Of a stretch of DNA of 27,967 nucleotides, positions 1 to 6,975 are shown one piece after another. How positions within the stretch are numbered: the first letter of the stretch is position 1; every line of letters starts with the position of its first letter. The stretch covers positions 1-27,967 of the forward strand of contig DCJL01000007.1 of assembly GCA_002320035.1 (NCBI GenBank). The letters run 5' to 3'. The notes beneath the pieces were generated by a model that was not told where the DNA came from, searched no databases, and saw nothing but the letters and a program-made list of their open reading frames with translations. Both the position numbers and the translations under genes were made by a program. This DNA comes from Clostridiales bacterium UBA1701. Its GTDB lineage: Bacteria > Bacillota > Clostridia > Oscillospirales > Oscillospiraceae.

Positions 1-134
1 AGGTTGAATAATATTATAAGTTTATAATTATTTTATTTTATCACAAACAGGTTATTTTGCCAATAGTCTGCGGTTTTTTAAACCCAAGGTCAAAAAATCT
101 GTCAAAGGATGGGCTTTGATGCAATATTTTGTAC

Positions 135-150
135 AATATCTTAAGATATT
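135..150. promoter_or_regulatory. Perfect 16-nt palindrome, candidate operator
   Basis: The sequence AATATCTTAAGATATT is its own reverse complement. It overlaps a second short palindrome, TTGTACAA, at 129-136, and ends 16 bp before the -35 element of the predicted surface-protein promoter. That position suits binding by a dimeric regulator. The surroundings are AT-rich, which makes palindromes easier to get by chance, so the role is inference. Confidence 0.35.
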
Positions 151-166
151 AATTGTTTCTTTTGCC

Positions 167-195
167 TTGAAGGGCATTGGATGAAATGGTATTAT
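167..195 (+). promoter_or_regulatory. Predicted sigma-A promoter of the surface protein gene
   Basis: TTGAAG (167-172) and TATTAT (190-195) are separated by exactly 17 bp, in AT-rich DNA just upstream of the surface protein gene. Transcription would start near 202-204, giving a 5' UTR of about 85 nt. Rest of the 1-286 leader: 1-130 is AT-rich with no ORF I can support. Confidence 0.6.
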
Positions 196-220
196 TAATA
201 TACATTAAATTTTCCATATC

Positions 221-237
221 CGACAGCTACGCTGTCG
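221..237 (+). other. 5' UTR hairpin ahead of the surface protein gene
   Basis: CGACAGC and GCTGTCG form a perfect 7-bp stem around a TAC loop. They are followed at 241-250 by the palindrome CCGCCGGCGG. Both lie between the predicted transcription start and the SD (AAGGAG, about 274-279), so the leader RNA would be structured. It could affect mRNA stability or translation. It does not match a riboswitch class I recognise. Confidence 0.35.
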
Positions 238-286
238 CTGCCGCCGGCGGGTATTTTCAGCCGGAGAATCTGAAAGGAGAACCGCT

Positions 287-2566
287 ATGAAACGAAAGAA
301 TACGCGCGCCCTGCTGTCTCTGGCTCTGGCGCTGCTTATGACGCTCTCGTTGCTCCCCACGGCCTTTGCAGAGGAAGCGCCGCCCTCCCCCACCCTCTCA
401 AGCCCGAGCCCTTCGCCTGCGGCCAGTCCCCTTCCCTCACCCGTGGCAAGCCCCGGCGCGGAGCGGAGTCCGGATCCCAGCCCCGGGCCTGAAAAGACCT
501 ATGTGGCCAAGATTGTCCGGGAAGGCACGGATGTAAGCTTTGAAACCATCGACGCCGCCATCGCCGACGCCGCCGCCGGGGAGACCATCATCCTGCTGGC
601 CGACTGCGCCGCCGCCTGGACCGAGGGGTATGCTTTCCGCAAGAATCTCAGCTTCAGCGGTTCCTTTGCGCTCAGCTTTCCCTACGGCTTCTGCGTTGCC
701 AATGGCGTGAGCCTGCAGTTTTCCGGCTGTGCCGTGCGCCTGCCCAACGTGCCCAGCGGCCATAACGGGGACGCTCCCGGAGGAAAGTACGGCATTGTAG
801 TCAATCCCGGCGCAAGCCTCAACGTATCCGGCGGCTCCCTGAGCATCATCGGCTGCGCCGGAGACGGCATTTACGGCCACGCCGGCGCCGTCATCAACTT
901 TGCCGGGGCCGCCGTCACCATCAGCGGCAGCGTCGGCAACGGCATCGCCAAGGATAACGGCGCGGCATACCTGAACATCACCGGCGGTTCCTCCGTCACC
1001 ATCAGCGGCTCCGGCAACGGCGGCGTGACTAACACCTATGAAGTCACTGTGGACGCCTCCTCCCTGACCGTCAGCGGCTGCCGCGGCAACGGCTCCAATG
1101 GCAGCAATTTCTACGTAAAAAACGGCTCCACTGTGGTTTTTGACGCAAACGGCGCCCACGGCCTCTCCGCAGACAAGCTCTACATAAGCGGCTCCACGGT
1201 AGAGGCGCTGAACAATAAGTACAACGGCATCGTTGCCCGGGACACCGCCGTCGATGCCGCCTCCCATGTTCTGGTCAGCGGCAATGCGGCAAGCGTTGTT
1301 AAGGGTGCTTTCCGCGTTCTGGGTTCTTCCGGAAAGGCGGTCATTGATGCCGGTGCGGACGTGCAGATCATAAACAATTTTGCCAGCGGCATACATGTTG
1401 AAGGCAGCCTTGTGATGAATTCCGGTCTTGTCAGCGGAAATATGAGCTCCGCTTACGGCGGGGGCATATTCAACCCCGGTACCGCCGAAATCGGCAGCGC
1501 GGTCGTGCTCTGCAACAACCATGCCGCCACCGCCGGCGACGATGTATACAGCACCGGCGCTGTTACGCTGGGCCCGGTGGCCCAGGGTCAGAGTCTTGAC
1601 GGTACCGAAGGCACCGGCGACTGCCTCAAGCCCATAGACGCCTGGTATGAGGACGGCGAGACCGTCCGCTGGAACCCCCACAGCCTTGAGGGTCTCCATG
1701 CTGAAGCCGTCCCCGCCGGCGCTTTCAGCGCCCCCGTAGCCCTGAAAGCCGCCCACGGGATTCCGGCGCTGGATGAAATTGTCCCGGCGGATGCGAAGCT
1801 TTTCAAGCTGGACTCCGTCACCGGCAAGCCTGTCCCCGGTGTTAAATTCACCCTCTACGCCGACCAGGGCTGCACCCAGGTAATCGGCAACTATATAAGC
1901 GATGAAACCGGCCTTGTTACCCTGCCTGGCCTGCTTCTTGAGCGCATTTATTATATGAAGGAGACCAAGGCCGCCGGGGGCTATCATCCCCTCAGCGCCA
2001 TATTCACCGTCAAACTTCTGGAAAATCCGGAAAAATTAACGGAGAACGTGCTGGAGGACGGCGAGGTAGTCAGCAAAACCTACCGTACGGCCCTTGACTT
2101 TGAGATTTCCAGCGACCTTCCGTGCCTCACCGAAACCGACGGCGGAAAGATTGCTGTTTTGAACGAGGCTTTTGTAAACGCAAATATTTCCAAGGTCTGG
2201 GTGGACAACGGCGAAACCAAGGGCCGCACCGAGAGCGTGGAGATCAGTCTTCGGGCAAATGGAAAAGAAATTGAGAAAATCATCCTCTCCGGCGCAAACG
2301 GCTGGGCCGTCACCCGGGAGCTACCCAGATATGATGACAAGGGCAAAGAGATCAAATACAGCCTGGTGGAGCTTACCAAGGTAGACGGCTATGTGACCGG
2401 ATACAGCACCGAGGGCTTTACCGTCTACAACACGCTGGCCTCTCTGGCTCCAAAAACCGGGGATGACACCAATATCTGGCTGTGGGTCTCCCTCATGGCC
2501 CTCTGCGCCGCTGCCGCCGCAGGCGCGGGGATCTATATTAAAAAGCGCGGTAAAAAAGAGCCGTAA
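287..2566 (+). CDS. Sortase-anchored surface protein with beta-helix, SpaA and Cna-B domains
   Basis: A 759-residue secreted protein probably linked to peptidoglycan. A signal peptide (1-28, cut after AFA) precedes a Pro/Ser-rich stretch (about 32-68). Residues about 90-430 carry short Gly/Asn/Ser-rich repeats such as VTISGS and LTVSGC, typical of a right-handed parallel beta-helix. A SpaA/prealbumin-like domain follows (about 500-590), with Lys in KLFKLD and Glu559 as likely isopeptide residues. A Cna-B-like domain spans about 630-715, with candidate Lys636 (SKVW) and Glu695 (SLVE). The C-terminus has a sorting signal, APKTG at 721-725, then a membrane segment (about 729-751) and a basic tail. 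The first position is Ala rather than the Leu of LPXTG; such (A/S/P)PKTG variants occur in clostridial sortase substrates. No sortase gene is present. An AAGGAG SD precedes the ATG. The role is probably adhesion or glycan contact, with no ligand evident. Confidence 0.85.
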   Translation: MKRKNTRALLSLALALLMTLSLLPTAFAEEAPPSPTLSSPSPSPAASPLPSPVASPGAERSPDPSPGPEKTYVAKIVREGTDVSFETIDAAIADAAAGETIILLADCAAAWTEGYAFRKNLSFSGSFALSFPYGFCVANGVSLQFSGCAVRLPNVPSGHNGDAPGGKYGIVVNPGASLNVSGGSLSIIGCAGDGIYGHAGAVINFAGAAVTISGSVGNGIAKDNGAAYLNITGGSSVTISGSGNGGVTNTYEVTVDASSLTVSGCRGNGSNGSNFYVKNGSTVVFDANGAHGLSADKLYISGSTVEALNNKYNGIVARDTAVDAASHVLVSGNAASVVKGAFRVLGSSGKAVIDAGADVQIINNFASGIHVEGSLVMNSGLVSGNMSSAYGGGIFNPGTAEIGSAVVLCNNHAATAGDDVYSTGAVTLGPVAQGQSLDGTEGTGDCLKPIDAWYEDGETVRWNPHSLEGLHAEAVPAGAFSAPVALKAAHGIPALDEIVPADAKLFKLDSVTGKPVPGVKFTLYADQGCTQVIGNYISDETGLVTLPGLLLERIYYMKETKAAGGYHPLSAIFTVKLLENPEKLTENVLEDGEVVSKTYRTALDFEISSDLPCLTETDGGKIAVLNEAFVNANISKVWVDNGETKGRTESVEISLRANGKEIEKIILSGANGWAVTRELPRYDDKGKEIKYSLVELTKVDGYVTGYSTEGFTVYNTLASLAPKTGDDTNIWLWVSLMALCAAAAAGAGIYIKKRGKKEP

Positions 2567-2597
2567 TTTCCCGTAAGCATCCGAAACCGCGCTCTGT

Positions 2598-2646
2598 ATA
2601 AAAAGCTCAACGAGGACGGTGCCCGCGCACCGTCCTCGTTGAGCTT
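2598..2646 (-). terminator. Intrinsic terminator facing the hydrolase gene
   Basis: Two perfect 20-nt arms (2603-2622 and 2627-2646) enclose a CCGC loop. Read on the minus strand, the stem runs into a TTTTTAT tract, so it is a canonical terminator for the minus-strand hydrolase about 140 bp upstream. On the plus strand there is no U-tract, though the very stable stem may also hinder transcription leaving the surface protein gene. Between 2647 and 2784 I see only weak secondary structure and no gene. Confidence 0.8.
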
Positions 2647-2784
2647 CACAGCCTCAAAGCCTTTGTCCCGCCCATTGCGCAGGCTTGCCATCACTGAGCT
2701 GCCAAATAGGTGGACAATCCATTTCATTGCGGAAAATACGGCCGGAAAGCCTTTTTCCGTGGAGATTTCCCGGCAAGCCGGAAG

Positions 2785-3405
2785 TTAGCTCCCAAAAAAA
2801 TCGTTCAATACCGCGCCCAAGCTTTTGGGGGCATCAATATTTACTTCATGCCCTGCCTTTTCAATAACGGCAAAATCCGCATCTGGTATACGCTTTTTTA
2901 GATTCAAAGAGGCTCGAATGTTGGGCTTGTCCCTATCCCCGCAGAGGAGAAGAAGCGGGCATTTTATTTTATGCAAATCTTTCCGGAAATCCAAATCCAT
3001 CATGGATTCTGAAAGGCGGATTACCTCGTTTTTAGCAAGTCCTATGCTCATAAATGTTCTTTTCGGCATCACGCGGAAAAGCATATTCTGAAATTTCAGC
3101 AATTTTTTCGGCATAACATATTGGGTTCCGATAAGTACCATAGAATTGACTTTTTGGGGGTTCTCTATTCCATATTGCAGCGCAAGAATACCGCCCAAGG
3201 ACAAACCGCAAACAGCAAACGGTTCAGGGAAGGGCTCGCAGTACCTGCAAAAAGCCTGATACAGGTTTGAATAATTGATTTCTTCTCCCTGAAGAAGTGA
3301 AAACAGATCCGGGCACACAGCATCTGCCTTGTTTTGCAGTTCATTAACCGTCTTTTCCCAGCTGGAGGCTGTTTGTCCCAGGCCATGAAGCAGAATATAT
3401 TTCAT
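2785..3405 (-). CDS. Alpha/beta hydrolase, small esterase/lipase-like
   Basis: A 206-residue cytoplasmic protein with the alpha/beta-hydrolase plan. It has an oxyanion-hole motif HGLGQ at 7-11, a nucleophile elbow GLSLGG with Ser69, an acid in LLLLCGDRD (Asp157 or Asp159) and a C-terminal GHEV with His186. The three catalytic positions are in the usual order. It is shorter than most family members (about 250-300), mainly through a small cap region. AGGAG precedes the ATG. The substrate cannot be told. It lies alone on the minus strand, convergent with the surface protein gene. Its codons favour A/T-ending forms (AAA, ATT, TTT) far more than its neighbours do, which suggests it arrived by transfer. 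Confidence 0.85.
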   Translation of the reverse strand: MKYILLHGLGQTASSWEKTVNELQNKADAVCPDLFSLLQGEEINYSNLYQAFCRYCEPFPEPFAVCGLSLGGILALQYGIENPQKVNSMVLIGTQYVMPKKLLKFQNMLFRVMPKRTFMSIGLAKNEVIRLSESMMDLDFRKDLHKIKCPLLLLCGDRDKPNIRASLNLKKRIPDADFAVIEKAGHEVNIDAPKSLGAVLNDFFGS

Positions 3406-3451
3406 AAGCTCCTATGTTCTTTCAAAGTTTCTGATTTGTTGCTCCTGTTAT

Positions 3452-3500
3452 ATTGGGCGGCAAGCGGAAACCGACAATGTCTTTCTGCTTGCCGCCCAAT
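3452..3500. repeat. Long inverted repeat upstream of the hydrolase
   Basis: Arms at 3452-3470 and 3482-3500 pair over 19 positions: 14 perfect pairs, one G-U pair, then four more. They enclose an 11-nt loop that can itself fold (GAC/GTC). On the plus strand the stem is followed by CGTTTTCTT, a poor U-tract. On the minus strand, the direction of both flanking genes, it runs into ATATAACAGG, so it is not a standard terminator for the lipoprotein gene. It could be an RNA-stabilising hairpin or an insertion scar. The rest of the 3406-3564 gap shows no gene. Confidence 0.45.
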
Positions 3501-3564
3501 CGTTTTCTTGCAGAGGGCCCCAATGGGCGCTCTTTCATTAAAGTTCCTGCGGCCGCCTATCCCG

Positions 3565-4404
3565 TCAGGCGCCGGGTCTTGTTACCTCGCCCAGTTTGTC
3601 GAAGCGGGAGAGAAGGACCTTCACGGTCATGCTCTCAAGCTCCGGCTTCAAGCCAATGCCGCCGATTCCGGCGTTTTGGAGAAGCTGGTCAAGCACCCCG
3701 CTCACAATGCTGTGGGCCGCCTCACCCAAATCCAGGTCAAAGCGGGTGACCATGCCGGAGTCCTTGTCGATCCAGACGCTGGCGGGAATATCCCCGAGAT
3801 TTTCCAGGGCCTCTTCCTCAAGCTCCACGCCCATGTTGCCGCTGAGCATATCACGCAGGCCGCAGAGCTCCATGGCCCTGCCAAGCTCTTCTCCGGGTAT
3901 CTCCCCATCGTAGCGGTCTGCCTCCGAGCCCATGACCTTTTCCACGCCCACTTTCTCAAAGCTGTCGGCGCAGTCGGCAAAAAGGCTGATGCACTCTTTC
4001 AAATTCATTTGCCCCGGGGCCTCTTCCGGGCTTGTCAGCCGCTCGGACCAGGTGGCGCCCCCATCGGTGGAGACGGAGACCATATAGCCGTCCTCCCGCC
4101 GCTCCATAAAGTTCAGCATTTTCTGCTTCACGCCGATGACCTCCACAGTCATATCTGAGAGCATTCGCATCGGTGACCTCTGCATGTCCGTTCCGCCAGT
4201 CATGCTCATGCCCATGTCCATGTCTCTGCCCAGCAGGGACAGCTTCAGCCCAAGCTGCACATCCAGGTCCATGTGCAGGCTCTCAAGGGCGCTCATTTTC
4301 GCCGCCGCTCTGGCTGCCCTTGTGCCGAAGGAGCCGCATGCGCTGAGACTCAGCAGCATAAGCACCGCCAGAAGCAGCGCTGCCGCTTTCCTGATTCTTC
4401 TCAT
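3565..4404 (-). CDS. Lipoprotein of unknown function with Met-rich segment
   Basis: A 279-residue exported lipoprotein. The basic n-region, hydrophobic core and lipobox LSAC put the lipidated cysteine at residue 23, so Lgt (encoded at 16685) would modify it. The mature part looks like a soluble, mainly beta outer-face domain, as in the broad LppX/LolA-like or DUF6612-type lipoproteins. It has YMVSVSTDGGATW, a mid-protein acidic helix region and IPASVWIDKDSGMVTRFDLDL, which is typical of that fold. Family assignment is tentative. Residues 61-85 hold eight methionines, several as Met-X-Met. An AGGAG SD precedes the ATG. It has its own promoter directly behind the khpA terminator, so it is monocistronic or at most joined to the downstream hydrolase. 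Confidence 0.8.
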   Translation of the reverse strand: MRRIRKAAALLLAVLMLLSLSACGSFGTRAARAAAKMSALESLHMDLDVQLGLKLSLLGRDMDMGMSMTGGTDMQRSPMRMLSDMTVEVIGVKQKMLNFMERREDGYMVSVSTDGGATWSERLTSPEEAPGQMNLKECISLFADCADSFEKVGVEKVMGSEADRYDGEIPGEELGRAMELCGLRDMLSGNMGVELEEEALENLGDIPASVWIDKDSGMVTRFDLDLGEAAHSIVSGVLDQLLQNAGIGGIGLKPELESMTVKVLLSRFDKLGEVTRPGA

Positions 4405-4447
4405 ACAATTCTCCTTTTCGCTTCATTTTCAGTTGGTCTCTTTATTT

Positions 4448-4476
4448 ATTCTACCCTTATTTTTTTGTTTTTTCAA
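4448..4476 (-). promoter_or_regulatory. Predicted sigma-A promoter of the lipoprotein gene
   Basis: On the minus strand, TTGAAA (4476-4471) and TAGAAT (4453-4448) are 17 bp apart, with an A-rich spacer and AT-rich flanks. The -35 element starts within 2 bp of the khpA terminator stem. Transcription would begin near 4441, about 37 nt before the lipoprotein ATG. Confidence 0.65.
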
Positions 4477-4477
4477 T

Positions 4478-4510
4478 AAAAAAGCAGAGGCAAAAGCCTC
4501 TGCTTTTTTT
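4478..4510 (-). terminator. Terminator of the ylxM-ffh-rpsP-khpA operon
   Basis: GCAGAGGC and GCCTCTGC pair around a 4-nt loop, extended by A/T tracts to 14 bp. On the minus strand the stem ends in TTTTTTATT, directly after the khpA stop codon. The plus strand also ends in a T-tract, so it would work both ways, but no plus-strand gene needs it. Confidence 0.92.
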
Positions 4511-4513
4511 ATC

Positions 4514-4744
4514 TCAGTCCAGAATCTCAACTGAAACCTTTTTGCCCTTTCTCTGGGCTACGGCCCGCATGAGTATACGGATCTGTTTAACGATCCTGCC
4601 CTGCCGGCCAATGACCTTGCCCATATCGCCGTCGGCGACCCGCACTTCAAACACGGTTTCCCCGTCGGCTTTGCGCTCGGTCACAGAGACCTCGCCGGGA
4701 TTATCCACAAGGTTCTGCACGATGTAGGTCAAAAGTTCTTTCAT
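4514..4744 (-). CDS. khpA: KH-domain RNA-binding protein KhpA
   Basis: A 76-residue protein that is a single KH domain, the usual KhpA/YlqC length. The RNA-binding GXXG loop is GRQG in KVIGRQGRIVKQIR (about residues 42-55). In other Firmicutes KhpA pairs with KhpB (Jag) to bind RNA and affect cell division and elongation; KhpB is not in this window. It lies just after rpsP, its usual place. The SD (AAGGAG) is about 11 nt from the ATG, slightly long. In many Firmicutes rimM, trmD and rplS would follow, but here a terminator closes the operon immediately. Confidence 0.95.
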   Translation of the reverse strand: MKELLTYIVQNLVDNPGEVSVTERKADGETVFEVRVADGDMGKVIGRQGRIVKQIRILMRAVAQRKGKKVSVEILD

Positions 4745-4762
4745 GCCGGTAGAAACTCCTTA

Positions 4763-4999
4763 TTAGGCCTCGACCTTTTTGAGCAGGCCGCGGACTGTGT
4801 CGGTGGGCTGAGCGCCGCTGGCGATCCAGTATTTGGCGCGCTCCATGTCGACCTTGATCTTCTCGCCGTCGGCCATGGGATCGTAGATGCCGATCTCCTC
4901 GATGAAGCGGCCGTCGCGGGGGCAGCGGGAATCAGCGACGACAATACGGTAGTAAGGAGCCTTCTTGGCGCCCATTCTGCGAAGTCTGATTTTAACCAT
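4763..4999 (-). CDS. rpsP: 30S ribosomal protein S16
   Basis: A 78-residue protein with the S16 signature near the N-terminus (VKIRLRRMGAKKAPYYRIVV) and the conserved IEEIGIYDP and YWIASGAQPTDTV segments. It binds 16S rRNA in the body of the 30S subunit and helps its assembly. The SD is near perfect (GGAGGTGA). It sits 66 nt after ffh and 18 nt before khpA in the same operon. The length is normal for the short Gram-positive form. Confidence 0.98.
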   Translation of the reverse strand: MVKIRLRRMGAKKAPYYRIVVADSRCPRDGRFIEEIGIYDPMADGEKIKVDMERAKYWIASGAQPTDTVRGLLKKVEA

Positions 5000-5065
5000 T
5001 GTATATTCACCTCCATGTAAAATCTCTGTATATTACAAACGCCTCGGCGTAAGTAAACAACACGA

Positions 5066-6439
5066 TCAGAAGCCGAAACCGCCGGGCATCCCGGGGAAGC
5101 CGCCCATGCCGCCCAGGCGGCCCATTTTTTTCTGCATCTTTCTGGCGTTCTTACCGCTCATCTGCTTGACCATCTGCTGCATGGCCTCAAACTGCTTCAA
5201 AACCCTGTTCACATCCACAACCGAGGTGCCGGAGCCGGCGGCCACGCGCTTCTTACGGCTGCTGTTGAGAAGCGAAGGATTGTCCCTCTCAGCCTGGGTC
5301 ATGGAGAGAATGATCGCCTCCTGGCGGGCCATGGCCTTCTCGTCCAGCTTCGCGCCCTGAAGGGCTTTCGCGTCCATGCCCGGGAGCATCCCCGCGATAT
5401 CACCCAAATCCCCCATGCTCTTTATCTGGCCCATCTGGTCCAGATAATCGCTGAGAGTAAAGCGGTTGGCGCGGAGCCTTTCGGCCGCTTCCAGCGCCTT
5501 TTTCTCGTCAAAATTCTGCTCGGCCTTTTCAATCAGCGTCAGCACATCTCCCATGCCCAGAATGCGGGAGGCCATGCGGTCGGGATGGAAAGGCTCTATC
5601 ATGTCCAGCTTCTCGCCTACGCCGATGAACTTGATGGGCTTTCCGGTGCTGGCTCTGATGGACAGGGCCGCGCCGCCCCTGGCGTCGCCGTCAAGCTTGG
5701 AGAGCATAACGCCGGTGACGCCCAGCGCCTCATCAAAGGCGGTGGCAGCGTTTACCGCGTCCTGGCCGGTCATCGCGTCCACAACCAGAAGGATTTCAGC
5801 CGGTTCTACCGCGTCCCTGATGTTCTTCAGTTCCTCCATCAAGGCCTCGTCAATATGGAGGCGGCCGGCGGTATCCAGAAAAACCAAGTCGTTGCCGTGC
5901 TTCCTGGCGTGCTCCACGGCGGCCTTGGCTATCTCCACGGGGTTTGTCTGCCCCATCTGGAAAACAGGAAGGTTCAGTTGGGCGCCCACGGTTTCCAGTT
6001 GTTTTATGGCGGCGGGCCTGTAAATGTCACAGGCGGCGAGCAGAGGGCGTTTGCCCTGCTTTCTCATATAGGCGGCCAGCTTTGCGCCGTTGGTGGTCTT
6101 GCCTGCGCCCTGAAGGCCCACCAGCATCACAACGCTGGGGCTTTTGGAGCTGATGTTCAGCTTTTGGTTTTCCCCGCCCATAAGGGCGCGGAGCTCCTGA
6201 TTGACGATTTTAATGACCATCTGGGCCGGAGACAGGGCCTCCAGCACCTCCGCGCCGCTGGCCCGCTCGGTGACAGACTTGGTAAAGTCCTTTACCACCT
6301 TATAGCTCACGTCCGCCTCCAGAAGCGCCATGCGTACCTCGCGCATAGCCTCTTTCACGTCGGCAGCGGTGAGGCGGCCTTTGCCCCGGAGCCGCTTGAA
6401 AGCGGCGTTGAGTTTTTCGGATAAGCTTTCAAATGCCAT
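5066..6439 (-). CDS. ffh: Signal recognition particle protein Ffh
   Basis: A 457-residue GTPase of the signal recognition particle, which binds 4.5S/6S RNA and nascent signal sequences and docks with FtsY at the membrane. The N domain covers about 1-90. The NG GTPase carries the P-loop GLQGAGKTT (about 108-116), DTAGR, and SKLDGDARGGAAL with the TKXD-like guanine-specificity motif. The methionine-rich M domain fills about 325-457 and ends in a Gly/Pro/Phe tail. Length is typical. It starts 3 nt after ylxM, with AGGGGAT as SD overlapping the ylxM stop, so translation is probably coupled. The SRP RNA gene is not visible here. Confidence 0.98.
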   Translation of the reverse strand: MAFESLSEKLNAAFKRLRGKGRLTAADVKEAMREVRMALLEADVSYKVVKDFTKSVTERASGAEVLEALSPAQMVIKIVNQELRALMGGENQKLNISSKSPSVVMLVGLQGAGKTTNGAKLAAYMRKQGKRPLLAACDIYRPAAIKQLETVGAQLNLPVFQMGQTNPVEIAKAAVEHARKHGNDLVFLDTAGRLHIDEALMEELKNIRDAVEPAEILLVVDAMTGQDAVNAATAFDEALGVTGVMLSKLDGDARGGAALSIRASTGKPIKFIGVGEKLDMIEPFHPDRMASRILGMGDVLTLIEKAEQNFDEKKALEAAERLRANRFTLSDYLDQMGQIKSMGDLGDIAGMLPGMDAKALQGAKLDEKAMARQEAIILSMTQAERDNPSLLNSSRKKRVAAGSGTSVVDVNRVLKQFEAMQQMVKQMSGKNARKMQKKMGRLGGMGGFPGMPGGFGF

Positions 6440-6442
6440 GTG

Positions 6443-6811
6443 TTATCCCCTGTCGCTGCCGCCGGCGATGAGCGCTTCAACCTGGCTCAAAGCCGCCGCG
6501 GCGGTTTCCCTGGCACTGCCCTCCGTCATGGAGCACAGGCTCTCAAGCTGCCCCCGCAGCCTTTCAAGACCTTCTCTTGTCTCGGAAAAGCGGCGGATCA
6601 GGCCGGTTTTGGCCTCCGTATCACGCAGCGCGGCCTCAGCGCGGCGGATATTGTCCCATACGCCCTGGCGGGATATCCCGCTTTGCTCGGCAATTTCGGA
6701 AAGGGACAGGTCCTCGTTATAGTGCAGGTCAAAGCACTCCCGCTGCTTCTCCGTCAGCAGTTCCCCGTAAAAATCCAGCAGCATACTCTGCATAAGCCTG
6801 CTCTCGTTCAC
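6443..6811 (-). CDS. ylxM: YlxM family DNA-binding protein (SRP operon regulator)
   Basis: A 122-residue protein with a sigma-70 region 4-like helix-turn-helix (LTEKQRECFDLHYNEDLSLS, then EIAEQSGISRQGVWDNIRRAE). Members sit just before ffh and are thought to modulate SRP function or expression. I start it at GTG 6811 (VNESRLMQSMLLDF), which has an AGGGGG SD about 8 nt upstream. An in-frame ATG at 6859 would add 16 residues, but it lies inside the predicted promoter's spacer and -10 region and so would be upstream of the transcription start. It is the first gene of the operon. Confidence 0.9.
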   Translation of the reverse strand: MNESRLMQSMLLDFYGELLTEKQRECFDLHYNEDLSLSEIAEQSGISRQGVWDNIRRAEAALRDTEAKTGLIRRFSETREGLERLRGQLESLCSMTEGSARETAAAALSQVEALIAGGSDRG

Positions 6812-6846
6812 GGCGGAACCCCCTGTCAAGTAAATCAGCTTCACAG

Positions 6847-6875
6847 AGTATATACCCATACGCCGGCCCTGTCAA
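6847..6875 (-). promoter_or_regulatory. Sigma-A promoter of the ylxM-ffh-rpsP-khpA operon
   Basis: On the minus strand, a consensus TTGACA (6875-6870) and TATACT (6852-6847) are 17 bp apart. Transcription would start near 6840, leaving a short leader of about 29 nt before the GTG of ylxM. Further TTGACA copies occur nearby (about 6892-6887 and just before the SD) but lack a partner -10 at the right distance. Confidence 0.85.
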
Positions 6876-6975
6876 GTGTTTTTTCTTGTCAAGCCCCGCT
6901 TTTTTCGCGCTGTGCATATTATTCCAGTTCAGGGGAAAAATGTGTATTATCTTGTTTTTCAGATAGGAGATTTTC

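Noticed and set aside
232..249. An 18-nt sequence shared between the surface-protein leader (232-249) and the end of ylxM (6450-6467)
   Set aside because: It is built of Gly/Ala/Ser-codon-like GC-rich triplets, lies in unrelated contexts and has no third copy that I noticed, so chance is the simpler explanation.
1..286. Riboswitch or invertible promoter ahead of the surface protein
   Set aside because: I could not match a c-di-GMP or other riboswitch core, and no pair of long inverted repeats flanks the promoter.
437..1987. A 516-codon open frame on the minus strand
   Set aside because: It is antisense to the surface protein gene, whose domains, SD and sorting signal are clear. It is low-complexity, Gly/Ala-rich, and has no SD or domain.
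3334..4158. A 274-codon open frame on the plus strand
   Set aside because: It is a shadow of the lipoprotein and hydrolase genes, which have good start signals and a signal peptide. Its sequence shows no family motif.
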